Shown here: piece after piece, positions 1 through 10,419 of the stretch
Numbering within the stretch: position 1 is the first letter of the stretch
Layout: each line of letters begins with the position of its first letter
Assembly (NCBI GenBank): GCA_021234155.1
Contig: JAJEKV010000008.1
Span: 11,980,131 to 12,044,130, forward strand
Origin: Isoetes taiwanensis
Lineage: Eukaryota > Streptophyta > Lycopodiopsida > Isoetales > Isoetaceae
DNA length: 64,000 bases
Direction of reading: 5' to 3'
The notes under the pieces: generated by a model
What the model saw: only the letters and a program-made list of their open reading frames with translations
Databases searched by the model: none
Told to the model about the DNA's origin: nothing
Position numbers and translations under genes: made by a program

Positions 1-1510
1 AAAAATTGAATAGGAATTGCTTCCACGAATCTCCATTTCTAACTCACGGCAAATCCACTGCGAGGAGACATGCGAAGGGAGTGGCGAGTTGAGAATACTT
101 CACTTGCCAACAATCCGGAAGTACAGGCCTTCTTCTCGGCTTCATGAGTCGAGAACTTCTCGACTTCGGGGCGAAAGAGGAGGTACACTGGGATTGGTGG
201 CGGGTTGAGGGATTCTCGACTTCGCGACCGATTGCACACTACCCAATGTCTTCACATTCTTTAGAACCTGGCTTGCGGCCTTCTCTCGCTTCATTGAGTC
301 GAGAATGTGATACTGCCAATGGCTCTTTGTGTGTCGCCGGTGCCTCCACCGGTCGAGCCACTCTCCTTGAACCATGCTCATCGAATATTGCGAAGAGGAG
401 GGCTCGGCCGGGAGGCCCGGCGAACCAACCACGAAGTGCTGGCGGCTTTCTGGGCTTCGTGAATTCCCGGCCTTGAGCTCTAGTGCACTCTAGAGCTGGC
501 TGCGCGGCAGTCTCAACCACTCTCCTTCTATCTTCCTCGGACATTAGAGAAGTGGTTTTGAACCTGCCTGCGGCCAACTCTTAGCAACCCAACTCTCACC
601 GTGTGTGGTCGCGACCGGCCTCTACCCAATCAAAGGCCGTCTCCTTGAACCATCTTAGAGTGAATATTTAGAAGGGATGGGCTCGATTGGGTGGAGGCCT
701 CAGCGACTAACCCGCAAGTTGTTGGCTGCTTTCTGGGCTTCGTGAGTCGAAAAACTCTAGTGCACTCTAGAGCTGGCTGCCGAGCCGACGGTCTTAAACA
801 CTCTCCTTCTATCTTCCTCGGACATTGCGAAGGGAAGTGTTTTTGATGTCTGCGGCCAACTCTTAGTAAACCACTTCTCTGTATTGTGGTCGCAGTGGGC
901 CTCTACCCAATCAAAGACCGCCTCCTTCTAACCTTCTTCACGTATTGCAAAGGGGATGGGCTCACGGTGGGTGGAGGCCTCTACAATCCAACTCACAGGG
1001 AAACCACAGGAAAGCTTTGTATGCATTCGGCTCATGAAGTCGGGAATGCCTTACCCAACCGCACTCCATGTGTACTAAACCGAGTTCTGGTTGGGCATTC
1101 TCGACTTGCGAAGTCGAAATGTAGACAGAGGCCAAGCATTCTCGACTTCATAAGTCGAGAATCCCTTAGCCACCAATTCTCCACAGTAATGCAGTAGCGG
1201 TGGCCTCGGTGATCGAGAGTCACTCTCCTTCGAACCATCTTAATTGAATATTTAGAAGGGAGGGGCTCGGACCGGGTGGAGGCCTCTACAACTAACCACA
1301 CAGGAAACCCGCGTAGGAAGCCAAGGCTTGCATTCTCTACAAATCTTGCACTTTCTATTCTCGTTTTTAGTCCCAAGTGCCTCTAGCACATGCAGGCCAC
1401 TCTCCTTGAACCATCTTCCTCGAATATTGCGAAGAGGAGGGTTCGGGACAGTGGAGGCCCCTCCGACTAACTACAAGAGGATGCATTTGAACCGCATCTC
1501 CGGGCCTTAG
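1..1510. repeat. Degenerate tandem array, units of about 120-300 bp
   Basis: A block beginning with a CTCTCCTT-type start, followed by a GAACCAT or CTATCTTCCTC variant, a GAATATT/ACATT core, GCGAAG(A)GG and a GGGCTCGG...GTGGAGGCCTC tail recurs near 360, 520, 640, 800, 920, 1220 and 1400. Spacing is irregular (120-300 bp), suggesting a higher-order unit of two block types with deletions. GTCGAGAA-type half palindromes lie between the blocks. The array runs off the left edge. Short open frames across it simply follow the repeat and are not genes. Confidence 0.7.
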
Positions 1511-2440
1511 TCCTAGCCTGATCTATGTACAACATTCCAAGTAAAATGCAGTCCATGAAGAAACACACCTAAAACGGACCTGTTCTTTACCCCCGATCCA
1601 ATGTTTCCTTGCCGAGCATCTCTCAACCTAGAGAGTAAATCATCTCTCGAAGCTGAAAAATGCTGGACAAGGAAACACTGAATCCGTCGAGCTTATCAGC
1701 AGTTCCATTATTTAAACACATACGGCATGTTCTACAAGCGAAATAACATAGGCATCTCTGAAACTCACCTCTTCACGCAGTAATTCCTTGGGCCAGCATC
1801 CGGATCCCGCAGCCTCACCCGAGTCTTTGCTTCTTACAGTTTGGTCTCTTCAAGAGTGTATTAGCATCTAATACTTGTATCCACTTTGCGATTCTCGGCG
1901 TATCCCCTTTCCATGGCGCCATGGTGTAGAGTTCCGTGTCGGCGGCTCCTCTCCGCTTCCTACCTTAGCTCCGTGCTCATCGATCAAATCAAGCTGCTTT
2001 GCAATAGGGCGGTCGGGAAAAACACATATGCAAGGCAAATGTTAGCAGCTTACGGCGTCGCGTCGCGCCATTCCGAAGTAAAGCTAGCGGTCGATGATCC
2101 CCTCCGACCTCCGAGGTCCCCAATGCCGCGAGGGAAGATAAACTACGCTCCACTCACTTAGTCCCTTGATGTGATTAAATTTGAAATAGTGTTTTGGGCG
2201 GGCTAAAGCCGACCCGTCTTTGTACCCTTAGCCCGCTTCTTTTCATAAATGATTGCATGTCCTTAAGTTCAAACTAAAGAACACGCCCCGATCTTTTTAC
2301 ATGCAGTCCTAAAACTCACAACCCGGAGGAAACTTAATTCTGAGGGGTGCGAAGAGGATGAGAGGGCATATAGACATGACTCAGATCTAAAGCGAGGCTA
2401 GCCGGTGGGGATGCTTCTACCGGCGGCAAGAAAGAAGAAA
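1511..2440. other. Unassigned stretch
   Basis: Apart from the inverted repeat at 1600-1679, nothing recognisable. The longest open frame (1886-2161, plus) encodes 91 residues resembling no family I know and has no splice or promoter context, so it is not called as a gene. Confidence 0.4.
1600..1679. repeat. Imperfect inverted repeat, 20-bp arms
   Basis: Left arm AATGTTTCCTTGCCGAGCAT (1600-1619) pairs with right arm ATGCTGGACAAGGAAACACT (1660-1679) with a few mismatches around a 40-nt loop that itself contains CTCTC/GAGAG. It looks like a small hairpin or mini inverted repeat. No terminal duplication was recognised. Confidence 0.5.
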
Positions 2441-2504
2441 AACACCCGGTGAGCTCACGGGTTTTTTTTTTTGTCGAATACCTTAACTGATCCATCCTTT
2501 CTTC

Positions 2505-2777
2505 TTGCGGCATTCACCTCGGACTCACTTTGGTGATCAGCGGCGAACTCCATTCTTAGTCATCGAGGGGCCGAGAGGAAAGCTTCTTGAAACGGCGCCA
2601 GATTCTTGGTGGTATGTCGAGTGTCGACAAATTGGGAAGGAGAAAGATCTGTTTCTACACCAAAGGGACAAGAAGAGCTCGGGAGACAAGTACAAGAAAA
2701 TCGGTGTTGTGCTCTCCGGTCTACTGCCCGGTCCCGAAGCATTTAACACTACATGTCGAGGACTGCCGGAAGAGTAA
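2505..2777 (+). pseudogene. Coding-like fragment, unknown family
   Basis: A plus-strand frame of about 90 residues with a charged, globular composition: an aromatic WWYVEC segment, then a Lys-rich segment around KKSSGDKYKKIG and a hydrophobic VVLSGLLPG end. An 11-base T run precedes it at 2462-2472. It may be an exon of the same decayed element or gene as the coding-like pieces at 3.2-7.4 kb. I do not recognise the family. No start is chosen because an exon is more likely than a complete gene. Confidence 0.3.
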
Positions 2778-3275
2778 GTTCTATCGCACCAAAAATTAGC
2801 GGTTTCAAATTATTCTCACTCTTCCATGAGCAAGGCTAAGGGCACGAGAAAAAAGGCCGGCCTTTAAATTGTCGAGAACCTTGGGTGGAAGGATCTGGAA
2901 GGGATGAAGGAGGCGGAACCCTAACATCGAGGAGCTTGGTATGGAGATTTCGAGTCGAGGGAAAAGCGTTCAATACGGGGAGCTTCACTTCTCTTGTCTT
3001 TGAAGACTCTACAACACTCTGCGATTAGGGAATGTAGTTGTGGTTCATACACAAAAAAGTCCACCAAAAACAAAGATGGGGATGATGACACCACCGGGAG
3101 GAATCGGATGGCGAAGGAGAGGCGAAGATATGGTCGACTCCCCAAACCTCGATCCGGATGATCGGTCGAGGATTTCCTGAGAGAGGGCACGAGAAAATGG
3201 AGCGTCTAGCTCGGTATTATCCGTTGGGAATATCACACAAGCTTCTTCTTTGGACATTAGGCGGCTGAAGGTTTG

Positions 3276-3411
3276 CCGCGGGAGATGCCGTCTTTGTTCA
3301 ACCCACCGGGAATTTAATCCAGCACACATCTTTGGAGATTACGAACGATGGTGCGACATCTGTTCGCGAGATCAATGCTGCGGGGATGTCATACCTTTTA
3401 GCGGTCGGCAG
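3276..3411 (+). pseudogene. Exon-like fragment ending at a splice donor, unknown family
   Basis: One frame reads continuously through a segment containing AAGDAVFVQPTGN, EITNDGATSV and INAAGMSYLLAVG, then ends at a good donor (CAG|GTGAGT at about 3411). An alternative frame over the same bases is Cys-rich (RGRCRLCS and WCDICSRDQCC), but the frame ending at the donor is more convincing. Family not recognised. Palindromic repeats follow within 300 bp, which would place them in an intron. Confidence 0.3.
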
Positions 3412-3677
3412 GTGAGTTGTTCAATTTTGAAGTCGAGGAAGATCTGAAGGGAAAAGAAGTCCGGTTACAGGTTGTAGGCGGTCAGCATTATGGGGTGGCT
3501 CAAGTATTGCGACGGAGAAGGAGGTGCCGCAAAGGATCAAGGATAGATATGCCAGCGAGAGTCGCGAGTTCTTTTTCTGAGAGCGCCCGACAACCCTAAG
3601 CGGCGGCGTAGCCAATTGCCGAACACAATAGCGGCAGTGCCCATTTCACGTAAGGTAAATAACTCTCTGAATCTTTC

Positions 3678-4045
3678 CATTTCTCGACTCGAGGTCGAAA
3701 GCCTACCATCCTAACGTTTACCCGATTATCACTGGGGGTTTCGACTTCGCGAATTCGAAAAGCCGAATAAATACGAAAAATCAAAGGATGTGGAGCTTTC
3801 GACTCGCGAGTCGAGAAAACCCTTACTTGATAAAAGAAAATTAGACATTCAAGGGACTTTCTCGACTTCGCGAGTCGAGAAAGCCTACCATCTAACATTT
3901 GCCCGATTATCAGGGGTTTTTCGACTCGCGAGTCGAAAGCCGAAATCTGAAAAAATCAAAGGATCTGAGCTTTCGACTTCGAAAAAAAAAATAAAAAGAA
4001 ATTAGACATTCAAGGGACTTTCTTTGACTTCGCTGAGTCGAAAAA
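3678..4045. repeat. Two-copy tandem duplication of about 178 bp carrying palindromes
   Basis: Unit 1 (about 3678-3857) and unit 2 (about 3858-4030) share, in order: a palindrome, GCCTACCATC, an ACATTTGCCCGATTATC-type segment, a second palindrome, an AATCAAAGGAT segment, a third palindrome, and GAAAATTAGACATTCAAGGG. Unit 2 is shortened in the third palindrome, which is replaced by an A run. Each unit carries three palindromes, so part of the cluster spread by local duplication. Confidence 0.75.
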
Positions 4046-4058
4046 CCAACTAAAATTC

Positions 4059-5631
4059 TTGTTTATTCGGGTGTTTGTAAGATACTTTCATGCTCGACAT
4101 TGGTACATTGTCGAATCACGACCCTTATCGACGGATCATACGCTAGGCAGCGATTGGAAAGCATTGGGTTGTCCTCGGCGTCCTAAAGGAAAACAGGCTC
4201 CCTCGGATAAGTGGAAGACCTTTGAAAACTATCTGGATATGTTATTTGGAGGAACGAGGAAGATGACGAGGGAGAGGAAGAAGAGGAGAAGAAGAAGAAC
4301 ACCAAAGGAAAGGCGGAGTCTCTCGGACCAATATGACCTCATTCTTAGCTTGAGGCGGTCTGGGAGAAATGGGTGACATATGGGCTCAATGGACAAGAGG
4401 CAAGGCGAAGGACAAAGAATGGAGAATTTCAAAGCGGGCGGACCCCAAGTTGTTTGACAAGCAGGTTCATGAAGAGGATCACGGGGCCTCCACCGGACAA
4501 AGAAACGCTTGACCTACAAAGGCAAAATCTTGGAGGGAACAATCCTGGCGAGAAGACCAGGAGTTCTAAATTGCGGGGCGGCAAAGGATTATGCCCGCGG
4601 TCCTAAAGCGGCGGCGTCGTTAGAAGAAGGCATCCGCGGAGTTACGCAGCGTTGCATCTAATGAATACCATGATTTTGATTATTACAAGGAAAAGGCTGC
4701 CCTTGATGAGGAAGACATGAAGGAATTGAACCGTCTATGTCAACCCTACATCAACACCAAAGCTGGCGTAGCGTCAAAACCCTTCCTTTCCCGCACGAGC
4801 GTGCTATGGCAATTCTGAAAGGAAGCTTGGATTCGGGGTGGTCCCATTTAAAGTGACGATAGCTCCCCATTTCTGGTTACTTTGGGACACAAGGGATTTG
4901 GTGGTGCAGGCGGCACTGGACCGTGGCACTATTTTGCCATCAATATGATCGAAGACCCACCCTTTTTATGACAAAGCCGACATAGAAGCGATGGTACAAG
5001 GCGATGTCACGGACATGACCGACCTGGATACTTTCGGTTTCCTTGTCTTTTGCATCTTGGGCAATCAAACAACTTTGTCTCCCAATGGGCAGGTGATATT
5101 AACTTCACCAACAAGATCATGCACTCCATATCTGAACTTGATCATGAGTGCGGACTTGGCTTGCCCGAAGGCACCAAGCTTTACCAACATAGTTTTGGTT
5201 TTGATTTCAAGATCGTGGTGGACTGGATAAGTGGTGGTCTAGCGAGCATCATTATCTCGACAAGTTCATGATCTCTCAAGAGCGGATGGAACCACGGAAG
5301 GGGCGGGTTTATGGAGGATGTTCCATCGATGGACAAGGTCGGCAAAGATGGTGCGACCGGTCCTATACATAGAATTCCTATCCGGCCAAGAGTTATCAAG
5401 TACTTCATAACCAGCTTGGTGAGGAAGATCAAATTGTATCGCGAGTGGTACATGAATGGCCTGTTCTCTCGGGGGCTATCTTTGTTTGGAATGAAACCTA
5501 TATCCGTGGTTGGAAATAAGGACATGGTTGAAACCATTCAGTCATACACGGATCTGCTTCATGAGCATTTCAAGGGGAGGAAGACAAATGGAGCGATAAA
5601 GGCAGCGAGGGCGAGGGGAGACAAACTGTGA
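4059..5631 (+). pseudogene. Decayed coding region, unknown protein
   Basis: Several plus-strand frames succeed one another with frameshifts. Around 4059-4376 lies a basic segment including a run of Arg/Lys (MTRERKKRRRRRTPKERR); 4373-4606 continues with a basic, Pro/Gly-containing stretch. Between 4.99 and 5.27 kb the frame changes but the text stays protein-like (NFTNKIMHSISELDHECG, GLPEGTKLYQHSFGFDFK, VVDWISGG), and 5311-5631 continues with ITSLVRKIKLYREWYMNGLF and a Lys/Arg-rich tail. I recognise no domain. The arrangement suggests one long gene of a transposable element or a decayed host gene, probably continuous with the phosphatase-like domain downstream. Coordinates are approximate because frames shift. 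Confidence 0.45.
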
Positions 5632-6029
5632 GAGACGAGGATGTCGAAGGTTTGGACCAGAATCTTTGCCGAAAACATTATTGAAAACCGAGATTGAGGT
5701 GAGTTTACTTTGCTCTATCGGTGTTTCTCGACTTCAGCGAGTCGAGAAAACTTCGTTCCTTTCAATACCTTTTCTTTTTCATTCTCGACTTCGCGAGTCG
5801 AAAAACTTCGTTCCTTTCGGCGGATGTCATCATTTCGGGGAATTCCAGGCTCAAGCGACTCGGGATCATTGTCAATGGATTCCAACGGTTCACGTCGCGA
5901 GGAGAATGAGAATGAAAATCGAGCAAGACACTGCTCCGCGGCCGGAAGGAACACGAAAAGATAATGATCCGCATTTGGATCCCGATGAACGGAAATATGG
6001 TCGAGCCAAACTCAAGCTGGGATCCAAAT

Positions 6030-6686
6030 TCCCACCAAGCTTGTAATATTTGGCGTCAATGGAGTATTAGCTGCGGTATACCACGACAAAGGCGTCCCCG
6101 AGATTAACACCTCGCGAGATCCCAATGAAAAACAGAGCATAAAATAGTGTATCAGGGGCCTAGAGCTAAGGAAATTATTGGTAGGTGCCGCACGCGGATT
6201 GAGAAGTGGGCATATGGTCTTGTATGGCAAAGAAAAATATTGTCAATGTTCTTGGTGTTCTCGGCATTTCGGTTTTGAAGTTCAAGTTCGTTTGGGGAAA
6301 GCGAAAAGGGTCGAAAGCATGTGAAGGACCTCGATCCGGCCATCACAAAGGGGAAGCCTATAATGGTGAAAAGGCGGGCCGGGGTTTATGAGCTATTCGA
6401 GGACTATGGCAAACACAACCACGCCGATCATAGGCGACTCCGCCTACAAGTGCTATCATAGCGCCGCAAAATACAATCATTGCTAAGCCATATCGACCTG
6501 AAGAATATGAGAGGCGGATGGGTGGTTGTCCTTCCGGACTCGTCTGTCTTGGCGGAATCCCTCTTACGCCATTCTTGTCGCCCGATGTGCTTACGAACTA
6601 TCCGAGCCTCACGGGAACCCGATCGAGAAAACAATTTCATCATGAAAGCTATGGGCGACAAATACTTTGGTGAACAAGAAGAGTGA
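6030..6686 (+). pseudogene. FCP1/NIF-type HAD phosphatase-like domain, broken
   Basis: The read-through follows the FCP1 homology domain. A motif-I-like strand KLVIFGVNGVLAAVYHD is at about 6037-6088. GIWSCMAKKNIVNVLGVLG (about 6209-6265) and KFKFVWG (about 6280-6300) match the family's W-S...N...VL and F.W(G/D) segments. IIGDSAYKCY (6427-6456) matches the LIDDSPYK motif, followed by NTIIAKPYRPEEYE (about 6472-6513). FCP1-family enzymes dephosphorylate phosphoserine, for example on the RNA polymerase II tail, using an Asp nucleophile in a DxDx(T/V) motif. Here the motif-I Asp is replaced by Gly (FGVNG) and the later DD reads GD. At least three frame changes separate the motifs. An acidic, Ser-rich segment precedes it (5.82-5.96 kb) and palindromes follow it. 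Non-functional as read; host or transposon origin is open. Confidence 0.6.
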
Positions 6687-6739
6687 CCCCCTTGAATAGT
6701 CAAATTGTGTGAATATTGTAATCGAACGTGAACACATGT

Positions 6740-7090
6740 ATTGACCATTTTGTAATGAATATACTTGTATATTGAGTTTTCGATGCCTTTCTCGACTCCG
6801 CGAGGTGAGAAAGGCATGCTTGTGTTGATGAAATGCTTGTACAATCTATTATGATAATGCTTGTACATTGGGTTTCTGGGCCTTTCGACTTCGCGAGTCG
6901 AGAAAGGCATGCTTTATTTTCGTTGGCGAAAGCATTTGTATGCTTCCGTGTGTGATTGGATGCAACCATATTCTAATGAGTATGGTTGTACTTTGACTTT
7001 TACGGGCCTTTCTCGACTTCGCGAAGTCGAAAGACACTACTCCGTCATTGGATGCGGTTGTATGGAATGAATGTTCTCCGTTGTAATTTG
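6740..7090. repeat. Three-copy degenerate repeat of about 95-127 bp, each with a palindrome
   Basis: Units around 6740-6815, 6845-6910 and 6970-7035 share an AATGAATATACTTGTATATTG-like lead (variants at 6851 and 6976), a TTTTCGATGCC or TTTCTGGGCC linker, then a TTTCTCGACTTCGCGAGTCGAGAAAGG-like hairpin. Spacing between hairpins is about 95 and 127 bp. The position just after the phosphatase-like reading frame suggests a 3' untranslated or downstream region. Confidence 0.65.
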
Positions 7091-7132
7091 ATTTCAACGT
7101 TCTTTTTCTTCGTTTTGACTAATGACACGTAA

Positions 7133-7700
7133 TTGTTAATCATACTCTCCTTGCTCCGGTGGTTCAGGCCGCAGGATCCCACACCCACGAGATCCTTCGG
7201 GCATCACAGAGACCGCTCCAGCGGCACGGATCCAGCTCAAAGGCGGAAGAAATACCGGATTACATCCCGATCCGTCCCACTACACTCTTGCCCGGCCTTT
7301 GGGACAAGGTTGCTCGCGAATTCAGAGGTTGCTCACTACACCACAGGGATAAAAACAGGTGAAGAACAAAGAGACTGATCCGGCAAGCTCAAAGCATCTT
7401 GCAAGCATTGCATAACATCCACGGAGGGTGGGGGTGGAGCATATTCGATGAAAGGTCTGCGGGGGCGAGTGGAGAGTCGGGGGGACGAGGCGGCCGGTAG
7501 CTCGAGAGGCACCTCCACGATCGGCATTCCACACTCTTGAGTTGCCCCAAGGCTTACAGGCGGCATGAAGAAGCGCCACAAGTTAATCCCCTAAGGTGGA
7601 CCACCTACCAAGATGATGTAATCTGTAGTGGCGGCAAGACAGCCATGGTCTCTGCGTCCCGATGTAAAATACATTGTATCTGTTCAATTTATTAATAAAA
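7133..7700 (+). pseudogene. Coding-like tail fragment with polyadenylation signal
   Basis: Overlapping plus frames at 7133-7378 and 7159-7362 give protein-like text, but neither is recognisable. About 300 bp later an AATAAA hexamer sits at 7694-7699 in AT-rich sequence. The hexamer may mark the transcript end of the decayed unit that fills 2.5-7.4 kb. No family assigned. Confidence 0.25.
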
Positions 7701-7904
7701 TTCTTTTTTCAACTAGATCTTTGGTTTCAAACTTTAATGAATTTCCTTTGTTTTGATTTGCATTGTTTTTTGTTCTCGACTTCGCTTGAACACAGGAAAA
7801 GCGAGAGCAAAGCTTCAGTTCGAGTTTTATTCAAAATTCGAATTTAGGATAGTTTTAGGGCGAGGTGCTACTTTTATGTAAATTAACCGGTTCGAAAAAA
7901 AATG

Positions 7905-10295
7905 GGAATGGAATGAGTCCCACTTTAATTAAATCGACTTTAAAAGCGGTTTGATTGTCATATCAATGTTGATGTTGCTTATTTGTTCATATCTTCATGT
8001 ATCTATCTGACTATATTTATAAAGGTTTTGACAAGGTGGAGTATCGAATTGATCGTGAATCGACAATTTGATGATGAGATCGTGATTACCAAAGTGCAAG
8101 GTATCTATCGTCAACCCCGGCGGGGATGGCGAATACTAAAGTTTCATGTCCGTCGAAAAAGTATCCCCGGTGTTAAGTGTCTTCCACTTCATCGCCAACA
8201 AAAAACGAGTAGATCATATAGGAGGCCCAACAGCCGATTTGCTTGATCGTTATTTCTTGAGGCCTCTGCTATATAGAATTCTGAGACTAACCTATCTTGA
8301 TCTATGAAACGATGCATGCTTTGTATCCTGTCTGGATAGAACGTATAATCTTGATGGTGATCACCTTGAACTAGCTAGGGTCAAGACTTCCTAGGAACAT
8401 AGTTGGGAAGAGAAGTAAGCAAACCCTTATTTGTAGAATAAGGTTGGTGATGCCACGTGAGGGGGAGCTATTCTATTTTATGATTCTTTGCTGCATACTC
8501 CAAATAGGTGTTGGGAAGACTTAAAGAAGTATAATGGGACTACCTATGATACCTATCAAGAAGTGGTAATTTATATGGGTTTATTGCATGATAGATCGAG
8601 GAGCGGTTGTGACAAATGCAAGAGGGCGTTTATTACCTTCGCCGTCGCGATTCGTTCCTTTTTGCATTGCTTATCCTTGATGGCTTCCCGGCAAGTGAGT
8701 TGTGGTCGAATTTTCATGATGAGCTGATAAAGGACTTCTATGATATTTCGAGGCGGGCACTTTGCTTGCGAGCGACAAGCTCTTACGTGCATTGAAAATG
8801 TTAGCATGCAACATGGCTCTAGTGTTGCTGGTTTTGGGCTGCTGAAATCCACATTCGGTCCGCGGCTAGTGTTGCAAGAGTTGTCAAGGTTTCCTCACCA
8901 TAGATCTTACATAGAAGAGTCAAAGAAGATCGTGATAAGATGAACGTGAATCAAGGACAAATATATGATTATGTTGAAGAAAACGATGCATGGGCCAGGG
9001 ATAAAAGACTGTGTTTATTGATGGGAAAGCGGAAGATGCGAGGTAAGACTTTCCTACTCAATGCTATATGTTTGTTAATCGGAGGTCCTGTTGATTGTTT
9101 TGCCATTTGCAACAACCGCATTAGCTGGCTTTGTTATACCAGGGAGGGAAAGCTAGCACTCATTGTTTCAAATTCATGGCGAGAATAGTGTTCTTTGCAC
9201 TCGACTATTGAGGCCATGTCGAGAAAGCGAAGCTTGCTGATTGAATGCCATTTAATCATTTGGGATGAATTTGCGATGGCAAATAGAGCTGCGATTGAAT
9301 CGGCAAAGTGTGATTCTGAGGAATTGTGTAGAAATGATGTTCCATTTGGAGGAAAATATTTTGTGGCTGCAGACTTTTAGGCGAATAAGCCCATAGTACC
9401 GAGTCGCGGGAGAAGTGCAGCGATGGCTGCTTCTTCTATTAAATCATCACGAGATTTGGAGAGCATTTATTATTCACAAGTTAGATGTATCGGTTAGAAA
9501 TCTTTGCGGACCCGAGTTAATAACACTAGTGTCGTCCATAGGTGAGTTGGCAATCGAGATGTTGTGACATTTGATTTGTTTTCCACAACAACATCTATGG
9601 AAGAGGCACGGGAATTCTTATACGGCCGGATATTGTTTGTAGACCAACTTTGTGTGAAAGAAGAGCATTTTTATCTCCATTAAATGTGCATGTGGATGAG
9701 TTTAACAGGTCTATTCTTGATGCGTATGCCAGGTCTAGAAAAGAGATATTATTCTCGGATTCCATAAGTGAAAGTGACGGGGTAATTCACCTGGCGTTGT
9801 TGCTGAAAATGAGTTTCTTCATAGTTATGATCACCCGACTTTGCCCAAACACATGCTTTGTCTTAAAGTAGGAGTCGTGTGTCAAATTATGAGATTGTTG
9901 GATCGCGGTAAAGGGGCTTGTGAAGAATGCTAGAGTTGTTATACACGAAATGCAATACCAGTTGTATTTGTCCTTCTTGGACATGAGGACACGAGGCTTC
10001 GAAAAAATATACATGCGATTTGTCGGCTGATTTCTTTCACCCGGCCACAAGTTGCCTTTACGATTACATAGGCGTCGGTACGCTCAATTTGGCATACTCA
10101 ACGACATTCCACAGTTGTCTTGGCCTAACATTAGATAAAATAGTCCTGGATTTGCGAACGAATGTGTTTGCTCATGGGCAATTGTACACGGCATTGACAA
10201 GAATACGAACTAGAGAAGATGCGCTGATCCTACAGAACGAGGAATTGGCATCTGTAACGACTAGAAATGTTGTTTTTAGAGAATTGCTTGAATAG
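7905..10295 (+). pseudogene. Helitron RepHel protein (HUH-Rep plus Pif1-like helicase), broken
   Basis: The N-terminal catalytic part is missing. Reading starts with RFDCHINVDV (about 7954-7983), followed after a frameshift by YIYKGFDKVEYRID (8012-8053), the conserved K-Y-x-Y-K-G-x-D segment of Helitron Rep. RLVMPREGELFYF near 8440, TYDTYQEVVIYMGLL (about 8537-8581) and ELWSNFHDELIKDF (about 8702-8743) match the Rep-helicase linker. The SF1 helicase follows: MNVNQGQIYDYV at 8940, a damaged P-loop ending RGKTFLLNA (about 9039-9065, with the GPGGTGKT glycines lost), LIIWDEFAMANR (Walker B, about 9251-9287), PFGGKYF near 9345, and near the end HGQLYTALTRIRTREDALIL. At least six frameshifts or stops separate the pieces. 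Confidence 0.9.
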
Positions 10296-10419
10296 TTGGT
10301 AATTTTTTTTCGCCATTATTTGTGATGGAGTTTTGATAACTTGAATTGTGTTCTGAAGAAGTGTGTTGGTTGTGTTCGCAGCAGCTAGGTAATTCTCGTG
10401 GCTGAGCTCTTCGTGTGTG

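Larger units (their letters stand above)
133..7790. repeat. Cluster of about twenty short palindromes, core TCGACTTCGCGAGTCGA
   Basis: Near-palindromes of 20-27 bp share a TTCTCGACTTC left arm and a GAGTCGAGAA right arm. Full or nearly full copies lie at about 133-155, 281-305, 730-755, 1098-1119, 1138-1162, 3681-3700, 3739-3760, 3797-3818, 3858-3882, 3917-3938, 4019-4045, 5723-5750, 5781-5805, 6787-6813, 6882-6907 and 7009-7033. Half copies lie near 157, 212, 3971 and 7771. I saw none to the right of 7.8 kb. They sit between coding-like stretches (intron or untranslated positions), several inside longer local tandem repeats. Each could form a hairpin in RNA or single-stranded DNA. Their identity is unknown. 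Confidence 0.8.

Noticed and set aside
1886-2161. 91-residue plus-strand ORF
   Set aside because: No recognisable domain, no splice or promoter support, composition close to background.
133-7790. CRISPR-like array
   Set aside because: Palindromes have irregular spacing (tens to thousands of bases), vary in sequence, and the genome is a plant's; no spacer structure.
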